Shown: in pieces, positions 42,744 to 52,238 of the stretch
Numbering within the stretch: the first letter of the stretch is position 1
Layout: each line of letters starts with the position of its first letter
Assembly (NCBI GenBank): GCA_035492455.1
Contig: DATJJE010000063.1
Coordinates: 1-64,000, forward strand
Origin: Gp6-AA40 sp035492455
GTDB lineage: Bacteria; Acidobacteriota; Vicinamibacteria; Vicinamibacterales; UBA2999
Reading direction: 5' to 3'
DNA length: 64,000 nucleotides
Position numbers and translations under genes: made by a program
The notes under the pieces: generated by a model
What the model was told of the DNA's origin: nothing
What the model saw: only the letters and a program-made list of their open reading frames with translations
The model's database searches: none

Positions 42744-42765
42744 ATGCGTCACGATTGACGCATGC
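42742..42765 (+). promoter_or_regulatory. Start-codon-spanning hairpin of the TonB receptor
   Basis: GCATGCGTC (42742-42750) and GACGCATGC (42757-42765) form a perfect 9-bp stem with a 6-base loop. The second arm contains the ATG at 42762, so the hairpin can hide the start codon or act as an operator. No ribosome site is seen within the usual distance upstream. Confidence 0.6.
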
Positions 42766-44969
42766 GTCGTTTTATCTCCATATTCTTTTTTCTGTTCGCG
42801 ATCATTGCAGCATCGTCGGAGGCGCAGGTGCTCGGCACGGTTCGTGTCAGCCTTCGCGATGCACAGGACCTGGCGCTCCCAGGCGCCACAGTCACTCTAA
42901 AAGCCGAAGCCTCCACGTGGACGCAGATGGCCGTCTCCGATATGCAGGGCAACGCCGCATTCACCGCTGTCCCGATCGGTCATTACATGGTGACAGCCAG
43001 CCTGCCCGGGTTTCGCGATCAGCAGCAGGACATCGAGGTGACGGCGAACGCGATCGTTCCGATTGCCCTCAAGCTGACCGTGGCCAGCGTGTCGGAGTCC
43101 ATCGAGGTGACCGCCGAGACGATCAATCCCGAGTCGTCGAAGACCGAGACGCTGACGCATCGGCTCGACATCGAGCGTCAGCCCGATGCCGATCGCAGCG
43201 GCAGCCTGTCGATGATCACCAACAACGTGCCCGGCACGTACGTGATGCACGATCACCTGCACGCGCGCGGTGGCCACGGCGTCACGTTTGAAATCGACGG
43301 CGTGCCGGTGCCCAACAGCAACCTGGCGACCGTCGGCTCCCAGTTCGATCCGAAGGACGTCGATTATCTGGAGTCGGAGCGCGGCGGTCTGGCGGCCAAT
43401 TACGGCGACCGCGCGTATGGCGTATTCAACCTCGTCCCGCGCAGCGGCTTCGAAGCGAATAAGTTTGGCGATGCTACTGCCCGCTACGGCAACTACAACC
43501 AGGCGAGCCTCTATTCAAGCTTCGGCAACCACACGCAGGATCAGAAGTTCGCGTGGTTTGCGAGCGGTTCAGGCAACCACACCGATCGCGGCCTCGAGCG
43601 CGTGGACATTCCCGTGATCCACGACAAGTCAACGGCGTTCTCAGGCTTTACGTCGATTCTCTACAATCCGTCGACAACGAATCAGTTTCGCCTAGTGGGC
43701 TCCGGCCGCGAGGACAAATATCAGGTGCCCAACACACTCCGTCAGGAAGCGCTCGGCATCCGCGATGACGAGAAGGCGACGGATGCATTCCTGAACACGA
43801 CATGGGTGCACACGACACCCGGTGAACTACTGATCACGGTGTCGCCGTACTATCACTTCAACCGTCTGCAGTACATTGGCGGCGTCAACGATCCGCTGAT
43901 CACCAATGACAACCGAGGCTCGCATTACGTCGGCGGCTATGTGAACGTCGCGCAGACGCGCGGCCGTCACACGTATCACTTCGGCAGCGACACGTTCGCC
44001 GAGCACGACGACTCGCTGTTCGGTCTGCAAGCGAACACGGGTACGCGGCTGGCGCTGACGCATGAGGAAGTGATCTGGGCGAGCGTGGCATCGGCCTTTG
44101 CCGAGGAAACATTCCGGATCCGGGAGAACTTCACAGTGAACGCCGGCCTCCGCGCGGAGCATTTCCAGGGCACGCTCACGGAGAACGCTGTCAGTCCGCG
44201 TTTGGGAGTGGCATGGGGCGTCGGCAAGGGTGCGGTGCTGCGCGCCTCCTACGGACGCTTCTATCAGCATCCGCAGACGTCGACGGTTTCTGGTCCCCTA
44301 TTGCAGTTTGCGCTGCAGCAAGGTTTCGGCTACCTGCCGGTGCCGGGCGAGCGCGACCAGATGGTGGAAGTCGGCCTCGGCGTCCCCGTCGCCGGCTGGA
44401 CGCTGGACTTCGATACGTTCTACAACAAGACGAAGAACCTCGTGGACCACGAGGTGCTTGGCAATTCGAACATCCTGTTCCCGCTGACGATCGACAACGG
44501 GCGCGTGCGCGCGTTCGAGTCCACGTTGAAATCGCCGCTGCTGGCGAAAGTGCTGCAGCTGCACTATGCGCTGTCGGTGCAGTCGGCGCAGGGACGCGGC
44601 CTAACGACCGGTGGCTTGACCGACTTCAAGCCACCGCCGAACAACGCATATTTCTATCTGGACCACGACCAGCGCGTGACCTTCACGCCTGGCGCAGAGC
44701 TCACCCTGCCGGGCTCCGCGTGGGTGTCGGGCAGTGTGACATACGGCTCAGGATTCCTGCGCGGCAACGGGCCCGCGCACATGCCGCGGCATACGACGTT
44801 GGATGTTGCAGCCGGCAAAGACCTGGGTCAGAACGTTCAGCTCCGCTTTTCGGCGCTGAATGTGACCAACGAGCTGTTCCTGACTGGCTTCGAGAACTCG
44901 TTTGCGGGCACGCACTACGCCAACCCGCGCGAAGTCACGGGTCAGGTCAAGATCAAGTTTCACTATTAG
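42762..44969 (+). CDS. Oar-like TonB-dependent receptor, metal island
   Basis: A 735-residue receptor with a signal peptide (ASSEAQ). Residues about 23-105 form a carboxypeptidase-regulatory-like domain, followed by a plug with VTFEIDGVPVPNSNLATVG and a barrel ending in KIKFHY. The plug carries a His-rich stretch, YVMHDHLHARGGHG, that would suit metal recognition. It is placed right after the atypical RND operon and before the classic one. I infer uptake or sensing of a metal complex. Confidence 0.88.
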   Translation: MRRFISIFFFLFAIIAASSEAQVLGTVRVSLRDAQDLALPGATVTLKAEASTWTQMAVSDMQGNAAFTAVPIGHYMVTASLPGFRDQQQDIEVTANAIVPIALKLTVASVSESIEVTAETINPESSKTETLTHRLDIERQPDADRSGSLSMITNNVPGTYVMHDHLHARGGHGVTFEIDGVPVPNSNLATVGSQFDPKDVDYLESERGGLAANYGDRAYGVFNLVPRSGFEANKFGDATARYGNYNQASLYSSFGNHTQDQKFAWFASGSGNHTDRGLERVDIPVIHDKSTAFSGFTSILYNPSTTNQFRLVGSGREDKYQVPNTLRQEALGIRDDEKATDAFLNTTWVHTTPGELLITVSPYYHFNRLQYIGGVNDPLITNDNRGSHYVGGYVNVAQTRGRHTYHFGSDTFAEHDDSLFGLQANTGTRLALTHEEVIWASVASAFAEETFRIRENFTVNAGLRAEHFQGTLTENAVSPRLGVAWGVGKGAVLRASYGRFYQHPQTSTVSGPLLQFALQQGFGYLPVPGERDQMVEVGLGVPVAGWTLDFDTFYNKTKNLVDHEVLGNSNILFPLTIDNGRVRAFESTLKSPLLAKVLQLHYALSVQSAQGRGLTTGGLTDFKPPPNNAYFYLDHDQRVTFTPGAELTLPGSAWVSGSVTYGSGFLRGNGPAHMPRHTTLDVAAGKDLGQNVQLRFSALNVTNELFLTGFENSFAGTHYANPREVTGQVKIKFHY

Positions 44970-44989
44970 GTTAGAATTCGCCCATCTTC

Positions 44990-45391
44990 GTGATTGCCAC
45001 CCGTTTCCGCCGGCCGCTTGCTGCCTCGGCGCTCGTCGCCGCGACTCTGTTCGCGGCGATGCTGCCGCCTGCGCACATCCACCTGGTGGAGCATGACGAT
45101 CACGATCACGACCACGCGACCGCCATCGAGCACGCACACTGGAGCTCGCACGGCGCGTCGCGTGTCGCGCTCGATGATGATGACGGGCGCGCTATTTATG
45201 TAGACCATCCGGCGCTCACGTCGAACCCCGACACCGCATTCGCCCGTCCGCAGAGCGCAGTCATCACGCTGCTGACGGTTCCCGCGCCCGCGGCTTTCAC
45301 AGTCGCCGAGCGTCAGACCTCGGGCAACAGTCCGCGCGACGGACCTGCGCGGACCCTCCTCGCCCTCCGCGCCCCGCCTCTCGCGGTTTAG
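44990..45391 (+). CDS. His-rich small secreted protein
   Basis: A 133-residue protein starting with GTG at 44990. The signal-like segment (LAASALVAATLFAAMLPPAHIH) is followed by HLVEHDDHDHDHATAIEHAHW, a dense His/Asp run that would bind Zn, Ni or Cu. The C-terminus ends in short hydrophobic repeats (LLALRAPPLAV), like the other small proteins of this island. There is no strong ribosome site. It precedes the TolC-type gene by 50 bases. Function unknown. Confidence 0.62.
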   Translation: MIATRFRRPLAASALVAATLFAAMLPPAHIHLVEHDDHDHDHATAIEHAHWSSHGASRVALDDDDGRAIYVDHPALTSNPDTAFARPQSAVITLLTVPAPAAFTVAERQTSGNSPRDGPARTLLALRAPPLAV

Positions 45392-45441
45392 TCGACCGCT
45401 CAGTCTTTCTCTGTCTCGAAAAATCGTCGTCAAGGAGTGTC

Positions 45442-46692
45442 ATGAGGTTGTGTACGGGTGTGCGAGTGGGGTGCGGCGCGCTTCTCATCGTTGGATGCGC
45501 AGCCGCGAGCGCGCTGGCGCAGCAGACGCTGACAGTGCGAGAGGCCGTGGATCGCGCGCTGGCGTCACGGCCGTCGCTGAAGGCCGAAGCCGAGCGCGTA
45601 ACCGTGGCGGAAGGGCTGCGGCAGCAGGCCGCGGCGCGGCCGAATCCGGAGTTTCAGTTTCAGAACGAGAACCTGCGGCCAGGGCAGACCTATTCGCGTG
45701 ACGTTGACACGCTCGCCTATGTCGTGCAGCCGCTCGACATTCTTGGCAAACGCGGGCGGCGGATCGACGCGGCAGAACAGACCGTCACGCGCACGCAGGC
45801 GGAGTACGAGTTGGCGAAGCAGCGGATGGTGCGCGACGTGAAGCTCGCCTACTGGCGCGCGCGCGGCGCGCAGCAGTCGCGCGATCTGCTGCGATCGACC
45901 GTCGACAATTTCCGCCAGATCATCGACTACAACAACGCACGCCTGCGGGTGGGCACGATTGCAGAGCAGGACGTACTGCGCGTGCAGCTCGAGGGCGAGC
46001 GGCTGGCGATTACCGCGAACCTTGCGGCCCTGCGTGCATCGCGCGCCGAAGCGGAACTGATCAGGGAGATTGGCGATCCGTCGATCACGACACCGGCGCT
46101 GACCGAAGCGCTGGATACGACCAGCGCTATTACACCGCTCAGCGCCGAAGAGGTGCTGGCACAGCGGGCGGAGATGAAGATTGCACGCGCCTCGCTTGAA
46201 GAGGCGCGCGCGCGTGCGCGCCTGCAGGACGTGCTCGCGCGGCCTGACCTGACGCTCACGTACGGCTACAAGCGCACGCAGCTGCCGGACACCACGCAGG
46301 CTGCGAACACCTCGATCGCCGCGTTCGCCGTGAAGGTACCGCTCTTCGATCGCAACGCCGGCAACCGCGCCGCAGCCACGGCGGAGACACGGCGGCAGCA
46401 GGCGCTCGTCGAGGCGGCGCGCCTCGACGTCCTCACCGATTTCGGCGCCGCCGTGCAGGACTATGTGCAGCGGCAGACGGAGGTCGTCGGCACGCTGCAG
46501 CCGATGCGCGAGCACGCCGGCAACATCGCGTCCATCGCGCAGGCGGTCTACGTCCAGACGGGCGGGGACCTGCTGCGCCTGCTCGACGCGCAGCGCTCGC
46601 GCCTCGACGCCGAGCTGGCATGGGTGGAAGGCATGGTCGATTACCAGCAGAGCATCGTTAATCTTGAAGCCGCGGAAGGAGTCGCACGATGA
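45442..46692 (+). CDS. Outer-membrane efflux protein (TolC/CzcC type)
   Basis: A 416-residue protein with AAGGAG before the ATG and a signal peptide (SALAQ). The two-fold repeat of long helices with an outer-membrane segment (PNPEFQFQNENLRPGQ) and a second-repeat start (ARPDLTLTYGYKR) is typical of the CzcC/CusC-like OMF family. It forms the outer-membrane channel of the RND complex. It overlaps the adaptor gene by four bases, fixing the operon OMF, adaptor, pump. Confidence 0.92.
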   Translation: MRLCTGVRVGCGALLIVGCAAASALAQQTLTVREAVDRALASRPSLKAEAERVTVAEGLRQQAAARPNPEFQFQNENLRPGQTYSRDVDTLAYVVQPLDILGKRGRRIDAAEQTVTRTQAEYELAKQRMVRDVKLAYWRARGAQQSRDLLRSTVDNFRQIIDYNNARLRVGTIAEQDVLRVQLEGERLAITANLAALRASRAEAELIREIGDPSITTPALTEALDTTSAITPLSAEEVLAQRAEMKIARASLEEARARARLQDVLARPDLTLTYGYKRTQLPDTTQAANTSIAAFAVKVPLFDRNAGNRAAATAETRRQQALVEAARLDVLTDFGAAVQDYVQRQTEVVGTLQPMREHAGNIASIAQAVYVQTGGDLLRLLDAQRSRLDAELAWVEGMVDYQQSIVNLEAAEGVAR

Positions 46693-47897
46693 GGCGCTCA
46701 GCGATGATGATGATTCTCGCGGCGCTGACGGGCGCCTGCCGTGGCGGCGCGCAACCGGCGAGCGAATCCAGAACGACGGCGGCGGCGCGCACGGAGGTCG
46801 TGCTGTCATCGGCGGCGCAGCAGGAAGGACAGATCGAGACGCAGCCGGCAAAGACTACGACCGAGCCGCAGATGCTTCGCGTGTCGGGCCGCATCGCGCT
46901 GGCGGACAACCGCACGTGGCGTGTCGGCATCAGGACGGACGGCCTTGTGGTGGCGGTGTACATCGGCGTCGGCGATTACGTACGGCAGGGACAGGTACTG
47001 GCGCGCTATCACGCCGACGAAGTCCGCGACTCCCGCGCGAAGTATCACGCCGCACAAGCGGAGCTCGCGCGTGCGCAGACGGGCGCGGCGCTGGCGCAGC
47101 GCAACCTCGAGCGCGCCGGTACGCTCCTCGAGTTGAAGGCCGCATCACAGCAGCAGGTGGATCAGGCACGGCAGGACGCCGTTGCGGCGCAGACCGAAGT
47201 GCGCAGCGCCGAAACCGAGGTCGACCGCCTGAAAGATCTGCTCGAAGACGACCTGCGCGTGCCCGCCGACCCGAAGCCCGGTGACGAGACCGCAGACCAG
47301 GTCCCCATCATCGCGCCGGCGAGCGGGTTCATTCTCGAGAAGAACGTGACGCTCGGCAAGGCAATCGACACGATGGACGACACGTTCATCATCGGCGACC
47401 TCTCGCAGGTGTGGATGCTCGCGTCAGTGCGTCAGGACCAGCTCGGCTCGCTGCGCGTTGGTCAAACGGTGCGCGTCACCGTTGCGGGGACGACGGGACG
47501 CGGTTCGTCAGATGCGCCGGCGTTCGAAGGTCGCATCGCGAATCTGGGGCAGACGCTCGATCCGCAGACGCGGACGATGCAAGTGCGGATCGTCCTGAAC
47601 AACCCGGGCAACCAGCTGCGTCCGGAGATGCTCGCGACGGCCGAGATCGCGTCGGGTGCCGCGCGCGAAACCGTGCGCGTACCCTCCGATGCCCTTCAGC
47701 AGATTGATGGCCAGGATGTCGTCTTCGTACGCACGGCGCCCGATCGATTCGTCGTTCGGCCGGTACAGATTGCCGAGACACGCAACGGGGAAACGCCGAT
47801 CGTCGAGGGGCTCAAGGGGGGCGAGGCAGTCGTCGTGAAGGGCAGTTTCGTCCTCAAATCGCAGCTCCTCAAAGCGTCATTGGAGGAGGGCGAATGA
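46689..47897 (+). CDS. RND periplasmic adaptor (CzcB/CusB type)
   Basis: A 402-residue lipoprotein (lipobox TGAC). The full adaptor domain order is visible: barrel-sandwich (VAVYIGVGDYVRQGQVLARY), long alpha-hairpin (about 110-185, ELARAQTGAALAQRNLERAGTL), second lipoyl half (IIAPASGFILEKNVTLG), beta-barrel and membrane-proximal domain. It has no HMBD at the N-terminus. It is co-translated with the OMF and lies 31 bases before the pump. Unlike the 36850 protein this adaptor is complete. Confidence 0.92.
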   Translation: MRRSAMMMILAALTGACRGGAQPASESRTTAAARTEVVLSSAAQQEGQIETQPAKTTTEPQMLRVSGRIALADNRTWRVGIRTDGLVVAVYIGVGDYVRQGQVLARYHADEVRDSRAKYHAAQAELARAQTGAALAQRNLERAGTLLELKAASQQQVDQARQDAVAAQTEVRSAETEVDRLKDLLEDDLRVPADPKPGDETADQVPIIAPASGFILEKNVTLGKAIDTMDDTFIIGDLSQVWMLASVRQDQLGSLRVGQTVRVTVAGTTGRGSSDAPAFEGRIANLGQTLDPQTRTMQVRIVLNNPGNQLRPEMLATAEIASGAARETVRVPSDALQQIDGQDVVFVRTAPDRFVVRPVQIAETRNGETPIVEGLKGGEAVVVKGSFVLKSQLLKASLEEGE

Positions 47898-47928
47898 GCC
47901 GCGCGGGGCGGGTAAGGCGGGGAACCGC

Positions 47929-50900
47929 ATGTTGAATCGAATCATCGACTCCGTCCTCGCCTACCGCTGGCTCGTGCTGATGGCGGTCATGGCGCTCATC
48001 GGCGTCGGCGGCTACGCGCTCTACACGATTCCGATGGAGGCGTTTCCGGACCTCACGAACAACCAGGTGGTCGTGGTGACGGAAGCGTCGTCGCTGCCGC
48101 CGACCGAGATTGAACAGCTCGTGACCTATCCGATCGAGCGCGCGATGCTGGGACTGCCCAACAAAGAGGAAATCCGCTCGCTCTCGAAGCTCGGACTCTC
48201 GATGGTAACGATCGTGTTCGACGATTCGGTGCCGTTCTACTTCGGCCGCCAGCTTGTCAGCGAGCGCTTGCAGCAGATCTCGTCGCAGCTTCCGCCCGGT
48301 ATTCAACCGACGCTCGGATTACCGGCAACAGCCTTCGGAGAGCTGTACCAGTACACCGTCTCGGGCCCGATGAACGCGCTGGAGCTGAAGGACATCGAGG
48401 AGTGGGTCATCAAGGGCCAGCTGCGCACCGTGCCGGGCGTCAGCGAAGTGAACACGTGGGGCGGCCAGACCAAGCAGTTTCAGATCGTCGTCGATCCGGC
48501 GCTGCTGGCGCAGTACGGCTTGACGCTCCATGATGTGGCACTGCGCGTCGAGGAGAACAACACCAACTTCGGCGGCGGCTACATCGAGCACGCGTCCGAG
48601 CAGTACACGCTGCTCGGCTCGGGTCGCGCCGTCAACCCCGACGACTTCGGCAACATCGTCGTGACGTCCCACAACGGCACGCCGGTGCTGCTGCGCGACG
48701 TCGCGGACATCCGCATCGGTGCGGCGCCGCCCTCGGGCGCCGCGCTGCGCAACGGCGAGACGGTGTCGGGCACGGTCATCATGCTCAAAGGGGAGAACGG
48801 CAAGCAGTTGATCGAGCGCGTGAAGGAACGCATTGCGTCGATGCGACTGCCGCCCGGCGTCAAGATCAATCCGTTCTACGACCAGTCGTATGTCATAGAC
48901 GGCACCATTCACACCGTCGAAAAGAACCTGTTCGAAGGTTTCATTCTCGTCACCGGACTGCTGCTGGTGTTTCTCGGCAACGTGCGCGCTGCAATCATCA
49001 CGGCAATGGTGATTCCGCTGTCGATGTTGATCAGCTTCCTCGGCATGCGCGCGTTCGGCATCAGCGCGAATCTCATGAGCCTCGGGGCCATCGACTTCGG
49101 CATGATCGTCGACGGCGCCATCGTGATGATGGAGAACTCCGTGCACCGGCTCGAGTCGGAGCACGGCGAGGAATCGCCCCTCGACTCCATTCGGCGCGCC
49201 GCGCACGAAGTCGTCCGGCCGATGACCTTCGCCATCGTCATCATCATCGCGGTGTATCTGCCGATTCTGTTTCTGCAAGGGCTCGAGGGCCGGATGTTCC
49301 GGCCGATGGCAATCACGGTCTGCACGGCGCTCTTCGGGTCGTTGCTGCTGGCGTTGACCTTCGTGCCCGTGCTGGCGTCGTTCAGCTTTCGGCACGGCAT
49401 CCCGCCGCGCGTGGCGGAACGTCACGAGCGCTGGATGGCCGCCATGAATGCCCGCTACGGGCGCATGCTGGAGTGGGCGTTGAACCATCGCCTGGTGACG
49501 GTCGCGACCGCTGTAGTGGTCCTCGCCGTGGCGATCGGATCGCTCTTCTACATCGGTACCGAGTTCATGCCGCGGCTGGATGAAGGCGACATCCTCGTCG
49601 AGACGAAAAAGCTGCCGGGCGTGTCGCTGACCGACTCGGTGGAAATCAGCAAACGCATCGAGGAGCGGTTGCGGAAGTTTCCCGAGATCGAGGATGTCGT
49701 CATCAAGATCGGTCGCCCCGATTTCGCCACTGAAGCGATGGGCATCAACGAAGGCGACACCTATCTGACGCTCAAGCCGCGCGAGCAGTGGCGGTTCAGG
49801 TCGAAGGAGGAGCTCATCGAGGCGCTCGACAAGGAAGTCGGCGACTTTCCCGGCGTGGCGTTCAGCTTCACGCAGCCAATGGCCATGCGGATGGACGAAA
49901 CGGTGTCCGGCGTGAAGGCGGACCTGGCCGTGAAGATCTTCGGAGACGATTTCCGCACGCTGGATGCATTGGGACAGCAGGTGCTGCGCGCCGTCTCGCG
50001 CGTGCAGGGTGCCGCCGACGCGCAGATGGAAATCACCTCGGGCGTCGCCGAGCTGGCGGTGAGGGTCCGGCGTGACGCGCTGGCGCGCTATGGCCTCAAC
50101 GTCTCGGACGTCGAGGAAGCGGTGGCGGCGGGCGCGTCAGGCGACGTCATTTCGGAAGTGCTTGACGGGCAGAAGCGGTACACCGTAGCGCTGCGTCTGC
50201 CCGATCGGTATCGCACCGATGCGGATGCGATGCGCGCCATCCTGCTGAAGGCGCCTGGCGGCGAGCAGGTCGCGCTCGAACAGGTGGCCGATATCGCGGT
50301 CACGCGTGGACCCGAAAAAATCGAACGGGAGGAAGGGCAGCGCCGCGTCGTCGTGATGTCGAATGTGCGGGGCCGCGATCTGGGCAGCTTCGTCGACGAG
50401 GTGCGATCGCGCATCGAACGGGAGGTGATGCTGCCCGCCGGCTACTACATCGAGTACGGCGGCCAATTCGAGAACCAGCAGCGCGCGACGCGCCGCCTGA
50501 TGTTCATCGTGCCGATTGTCATCGCGGTGATCTTCGTGCTGCTGTATCTCACCTTCCACTCAATCAGCCAGGCGCTGCTGGTGGTCGGCAACATTCCGTT
50601 CGCGCTCGTTGGCGGCATCGCGGCTCTGTGGCTGCGCGGGATGAACCTGAATCTCTCCGCCTCGGTCGGCTTTATCGCGCTGTTCGGCGTCGCCATGCTG
50701 AACGGTGTCGTGCTCGTCAGCTCGATCAACGGACTGCGCGCGCTCGGCCGGTCGACACGTGACGCCGTGCTCGGTGGGGCGACGCGCCGCCTGCGGCCGG
50801 TCCTGATGACCGCCGTGGTCGCCAGCGTCGGGTTCATCCCGATGGCGATTGCGACCTCCACCGGCGCGGAGGTCCAGCGGCCGCTCGCTTCGGTGGTCAT

Positions 50901-51003
50901 CGGCGGCCTGGCCAGCTCCACGGCATTGACACTGATCCTGCTGCCGGTCCTGTATGAATGGGCCTTTGATCGGGGCGAAGACGCTACCGCACAAGTAAGA
51001 TGA
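47929..51003 (+). CDS. CzcA-like heavy-metal RND efflux pump
   Basis: A 1024-residue inner-membrane RND pump. The TM4 motif reads IDFGMIVDGAIVMMEN, which fits the DFG-x3-DGA-x3-EN signature of the Zn/Co/Cd/Ni-type heavy-metal RND pumps, so its substrates probably differ from those of the CusA-like pump at 37552. Other hallmarks are TEFMPRLDEGDILV, ATRRLRPVLMTAVVAS and the periplasmic docking loops. It works by proton antiport with the adaptor and OMF upstream. Confidence 0.93.
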   Translation: MLNRIIDSVLAYRWLVLMAVMALIGVGGYALYTIPMEAFPDLTNNQVVVVTEASSLPPTEIEQLVTYPIERAMLGLPNKEEIRSLSKLGLSMVTIVFDDSVPFYFGRQLVSERLQQISSQLPPGIQPTLGLPATAFGELYQYTVSGPMNALELKDIEEWVIKGQLRTVPGVSEVNTWGGQTKQFQIVVDPALLAQYGLTLHDVALRVEENNTNFGGGYIEHASEQYTLLGSGRAVNPDDFGNIVVTSHNGTPVLLRDVADIRIGAAPPSGAALRNGETVSGTVIMLKGENGKQLIERVKERIASMRLPPGVKINPFYDQSYVIDGTIHTVEKNLFEGFILVTGLLLVFLGNVRAAIITAMVIPLSMLISFLGMRAFGISANLMSLGAIDFGMIVDGAIVMMENSVHRLESEHGEESPLDSIRRAAHEVVRPMTFAIVIIIAVYLPILFLQGLEGRMFRPMAITVCTALFGSLLLALTFVPVLASFSFRHGIPPRVAERHERWMAAMNARYGRMLEWALNHRLVTVATAVVVLAVAIGSLFYIGTEFMPRLDEGDILVETKKLPGVSLTDSVEISKRIEERLRKFPEIEDVVIKIGRPDFATEAMGINEGDTYLTLKPREQWRFRSKEELIEALDKEVGDFPGVAFSFTQPMAMRMDETVSGVKADLAVKIFGDDFRTLDALGQQVLRAVSRVQGAADAQMEITSGVAELAVRVRRDALARYGLNVSDVEEAVAAGASGDVISEVLDGQKRYTVALRLPDRYRTDADAMRAILLKAPGGEQVALEQVADIAVTRGPEKIEREEGQRRVVVMSNVRGRDLGSFVDEVRSRIEREVMLPAGYYIEYGGQFENQQRATRRLMFIVPIVIAVIFVLLYLTFHSISQALLVVGNIPFALVGGIAALWLRGMNLNLSASVGFIALFGVAMLNGVVLVSSINGLRALGRSTRDAVLGGATRRLRPVLMTAVVASVGFIPMAIATSTGAEVQRPLASVVIGGLASSTALTLILLPVLYEWAFDRGEDATAQVR

Positions 51004-51037
51004 AGACTTTCACTGGAAGGTTGTACTGAGAGGAAGC

Positions 51038-51535
51038 ATGAGAACTGTCAATTGGCTTTTCGGCATCAGCCTGCTGCTGTTCATCAGCGGCATCGGGTTC
51101 ATCATCGCCGGCGAGCGGACCGCGCGCGCTGCAACGCCGGCGACGGCAGCGGCGGCGGCAGCCGAGGTCACGCCCGTTGCGACGGTGAAGCAGATCATGA
51201 TCGGCATCACGAATCCATCCGCATATGTCGTCTATGAAGCCGTCGGCACCAAGAACACCGAGAAAGGGATCGAGGAGATTGCGCCGCAGACTGACGAGGA
51301 CTGGGCAAAGGTCGAGAGCGCCGGGGCGGCGGTTGTGGAGTCCGGCAACCTGCTGCTCAGCGGCAACCGCGCCATCGACAAAGGTGATTGGGTGAAGATG
51401 ACGCACGACATGATGGATAAGGCAAAGCTGGCGATGGCCGCCGCGAAGGCGAAGGACAAGGACAAGATCATCGAGACCGGCGGCGAGTTGAACACGACGT
51501 GCGACAACTGTCATGCGAGGTATTCCCGTGAATAA
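51038..51535 (+). CDS. Cytochrome c-prime-like protein
   Basis: A 165-residue protein with an N-terminal anchor or signal (LFGISLLLFISGIGFIIAG), an Ala-rich linker and a helical body. The heme motif is at the very C-terminus, C155-D-N-C158-H159 in CDNCHARYSRE, as in four-helix cytochromes c-prime and c556. It may bind gaseous ligands or carry electrons. Its stop overlaps the start of the HupE-like gene. Confidence 0.85.
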   Translation: MRTVNWLFGISLLLFISGIGFIIAGERTARAATPATAAAAAAEVTPVATVKQIMIGITNPSAYVVYEAVGTKNTEKGIEEIAPQTDEDWAKVESAGAAVVESGNLLLSGNRAIDKGDWVKMTHDMMDKAKLAMAAAKAKDKDKIIETGGELNTTCDNCHARYSRE

Positions 51536-52235
51536 GGGGGCAGCAGGCAGAAGGCAGGTGGCAGCGCTTACGCTGCTTCTCGTGTGCGCGTTCGTTTCCG
51601 TAATGGAAGCGCACGGTGTGTCCGGGAAGGACGCGGTCTTTCTTCAGGGATTGAAGGGACGCGCCATCATCCCGCTCATGTACCTCGGCGCCAAGCACAT
51701 GGTCACCGGTTACGACCATCTGCTGTTCCTGACTGGCGTGATCTTCTTCCTCTACCGGTTGAAGGACGTTCTTCTCTACGTCAGCCTCTTCACCATCGGC
51801 CACAGCGTGACGCTGCTGGCCGGCGTGCTGGGCGGCATTCACGCGAATTCGTACGTCATCGACGCCGTCATCGGCTTCTCGGTCGTCTACAAGGCGTTCG
51901 AGAACATGGATGGCTTCCGGCGCTTCTTCGGCTTCCAACCGAACACGAAAGCGGCGGTCCTGATCTTCGGTCTGTTCCACGGCTTCGGCCTCGCCACGAA
52001 GCTGCAGGACTTCGCGCTCTCGCAGAACGGACTCGTCGCCAACATCGTCAGCTTCAATGTCGGTGTCGAGATCGGTCAGGGGTTGGCATTGACGGCGATT
52101 CTCATCGCACTCGAATGGTGGCGCACGCACGACGCGTTTCACCGCCACGCGTTCGCCTTCAACGGTCTCGTCATGACGGGCGGCTTCATGCTCGTCGGCT
52201 ATCAGTTGTCCGGATACTTCCTTGGAGCGGTGTAG
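51528..52235 (+). CDS. HupE/UreJ-like membrane protein
   Basis: A 235-residue multi-span membrane protein from the GTG at 51528 (GAGG upstream); an ATG at 51513 is possible. It carries the GYDHLLFLTGVIFF and TIGHSVTLLAG motifs with conserved His of the HupE/UreJ_2 family, often tied to nickel or cobalt transport. A second motif is FGLFHGFGLATKL. It overlaps the cytochrome stop and precedes the membrane-anchored protein by 3 bases, so the three genes form one operon. Confidence 0.85.
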   Translation: MNKGAAGRRQVAALTLLLVCAFVSVMEAHGVSGKDAVFLQGLKGRAIIPLMYLGAKHMVTGYDHLLFLTGVIFFLYRLKDVLLYVSLFTIGHSVTLLAGVLGGIHANSYVIDAVIGFSVVYKAFENMDGFRRFFGFQPNTKAAVLIFGLFHGFGLATKLQDFALSQNGLVANIVSFNVGVEIGQGLALTAILIALEWWRTHDAFHRHAFAFNGLVMTGGFMLVGYQLSGYFLGAV

Positions 52236-52238
52236 GTG

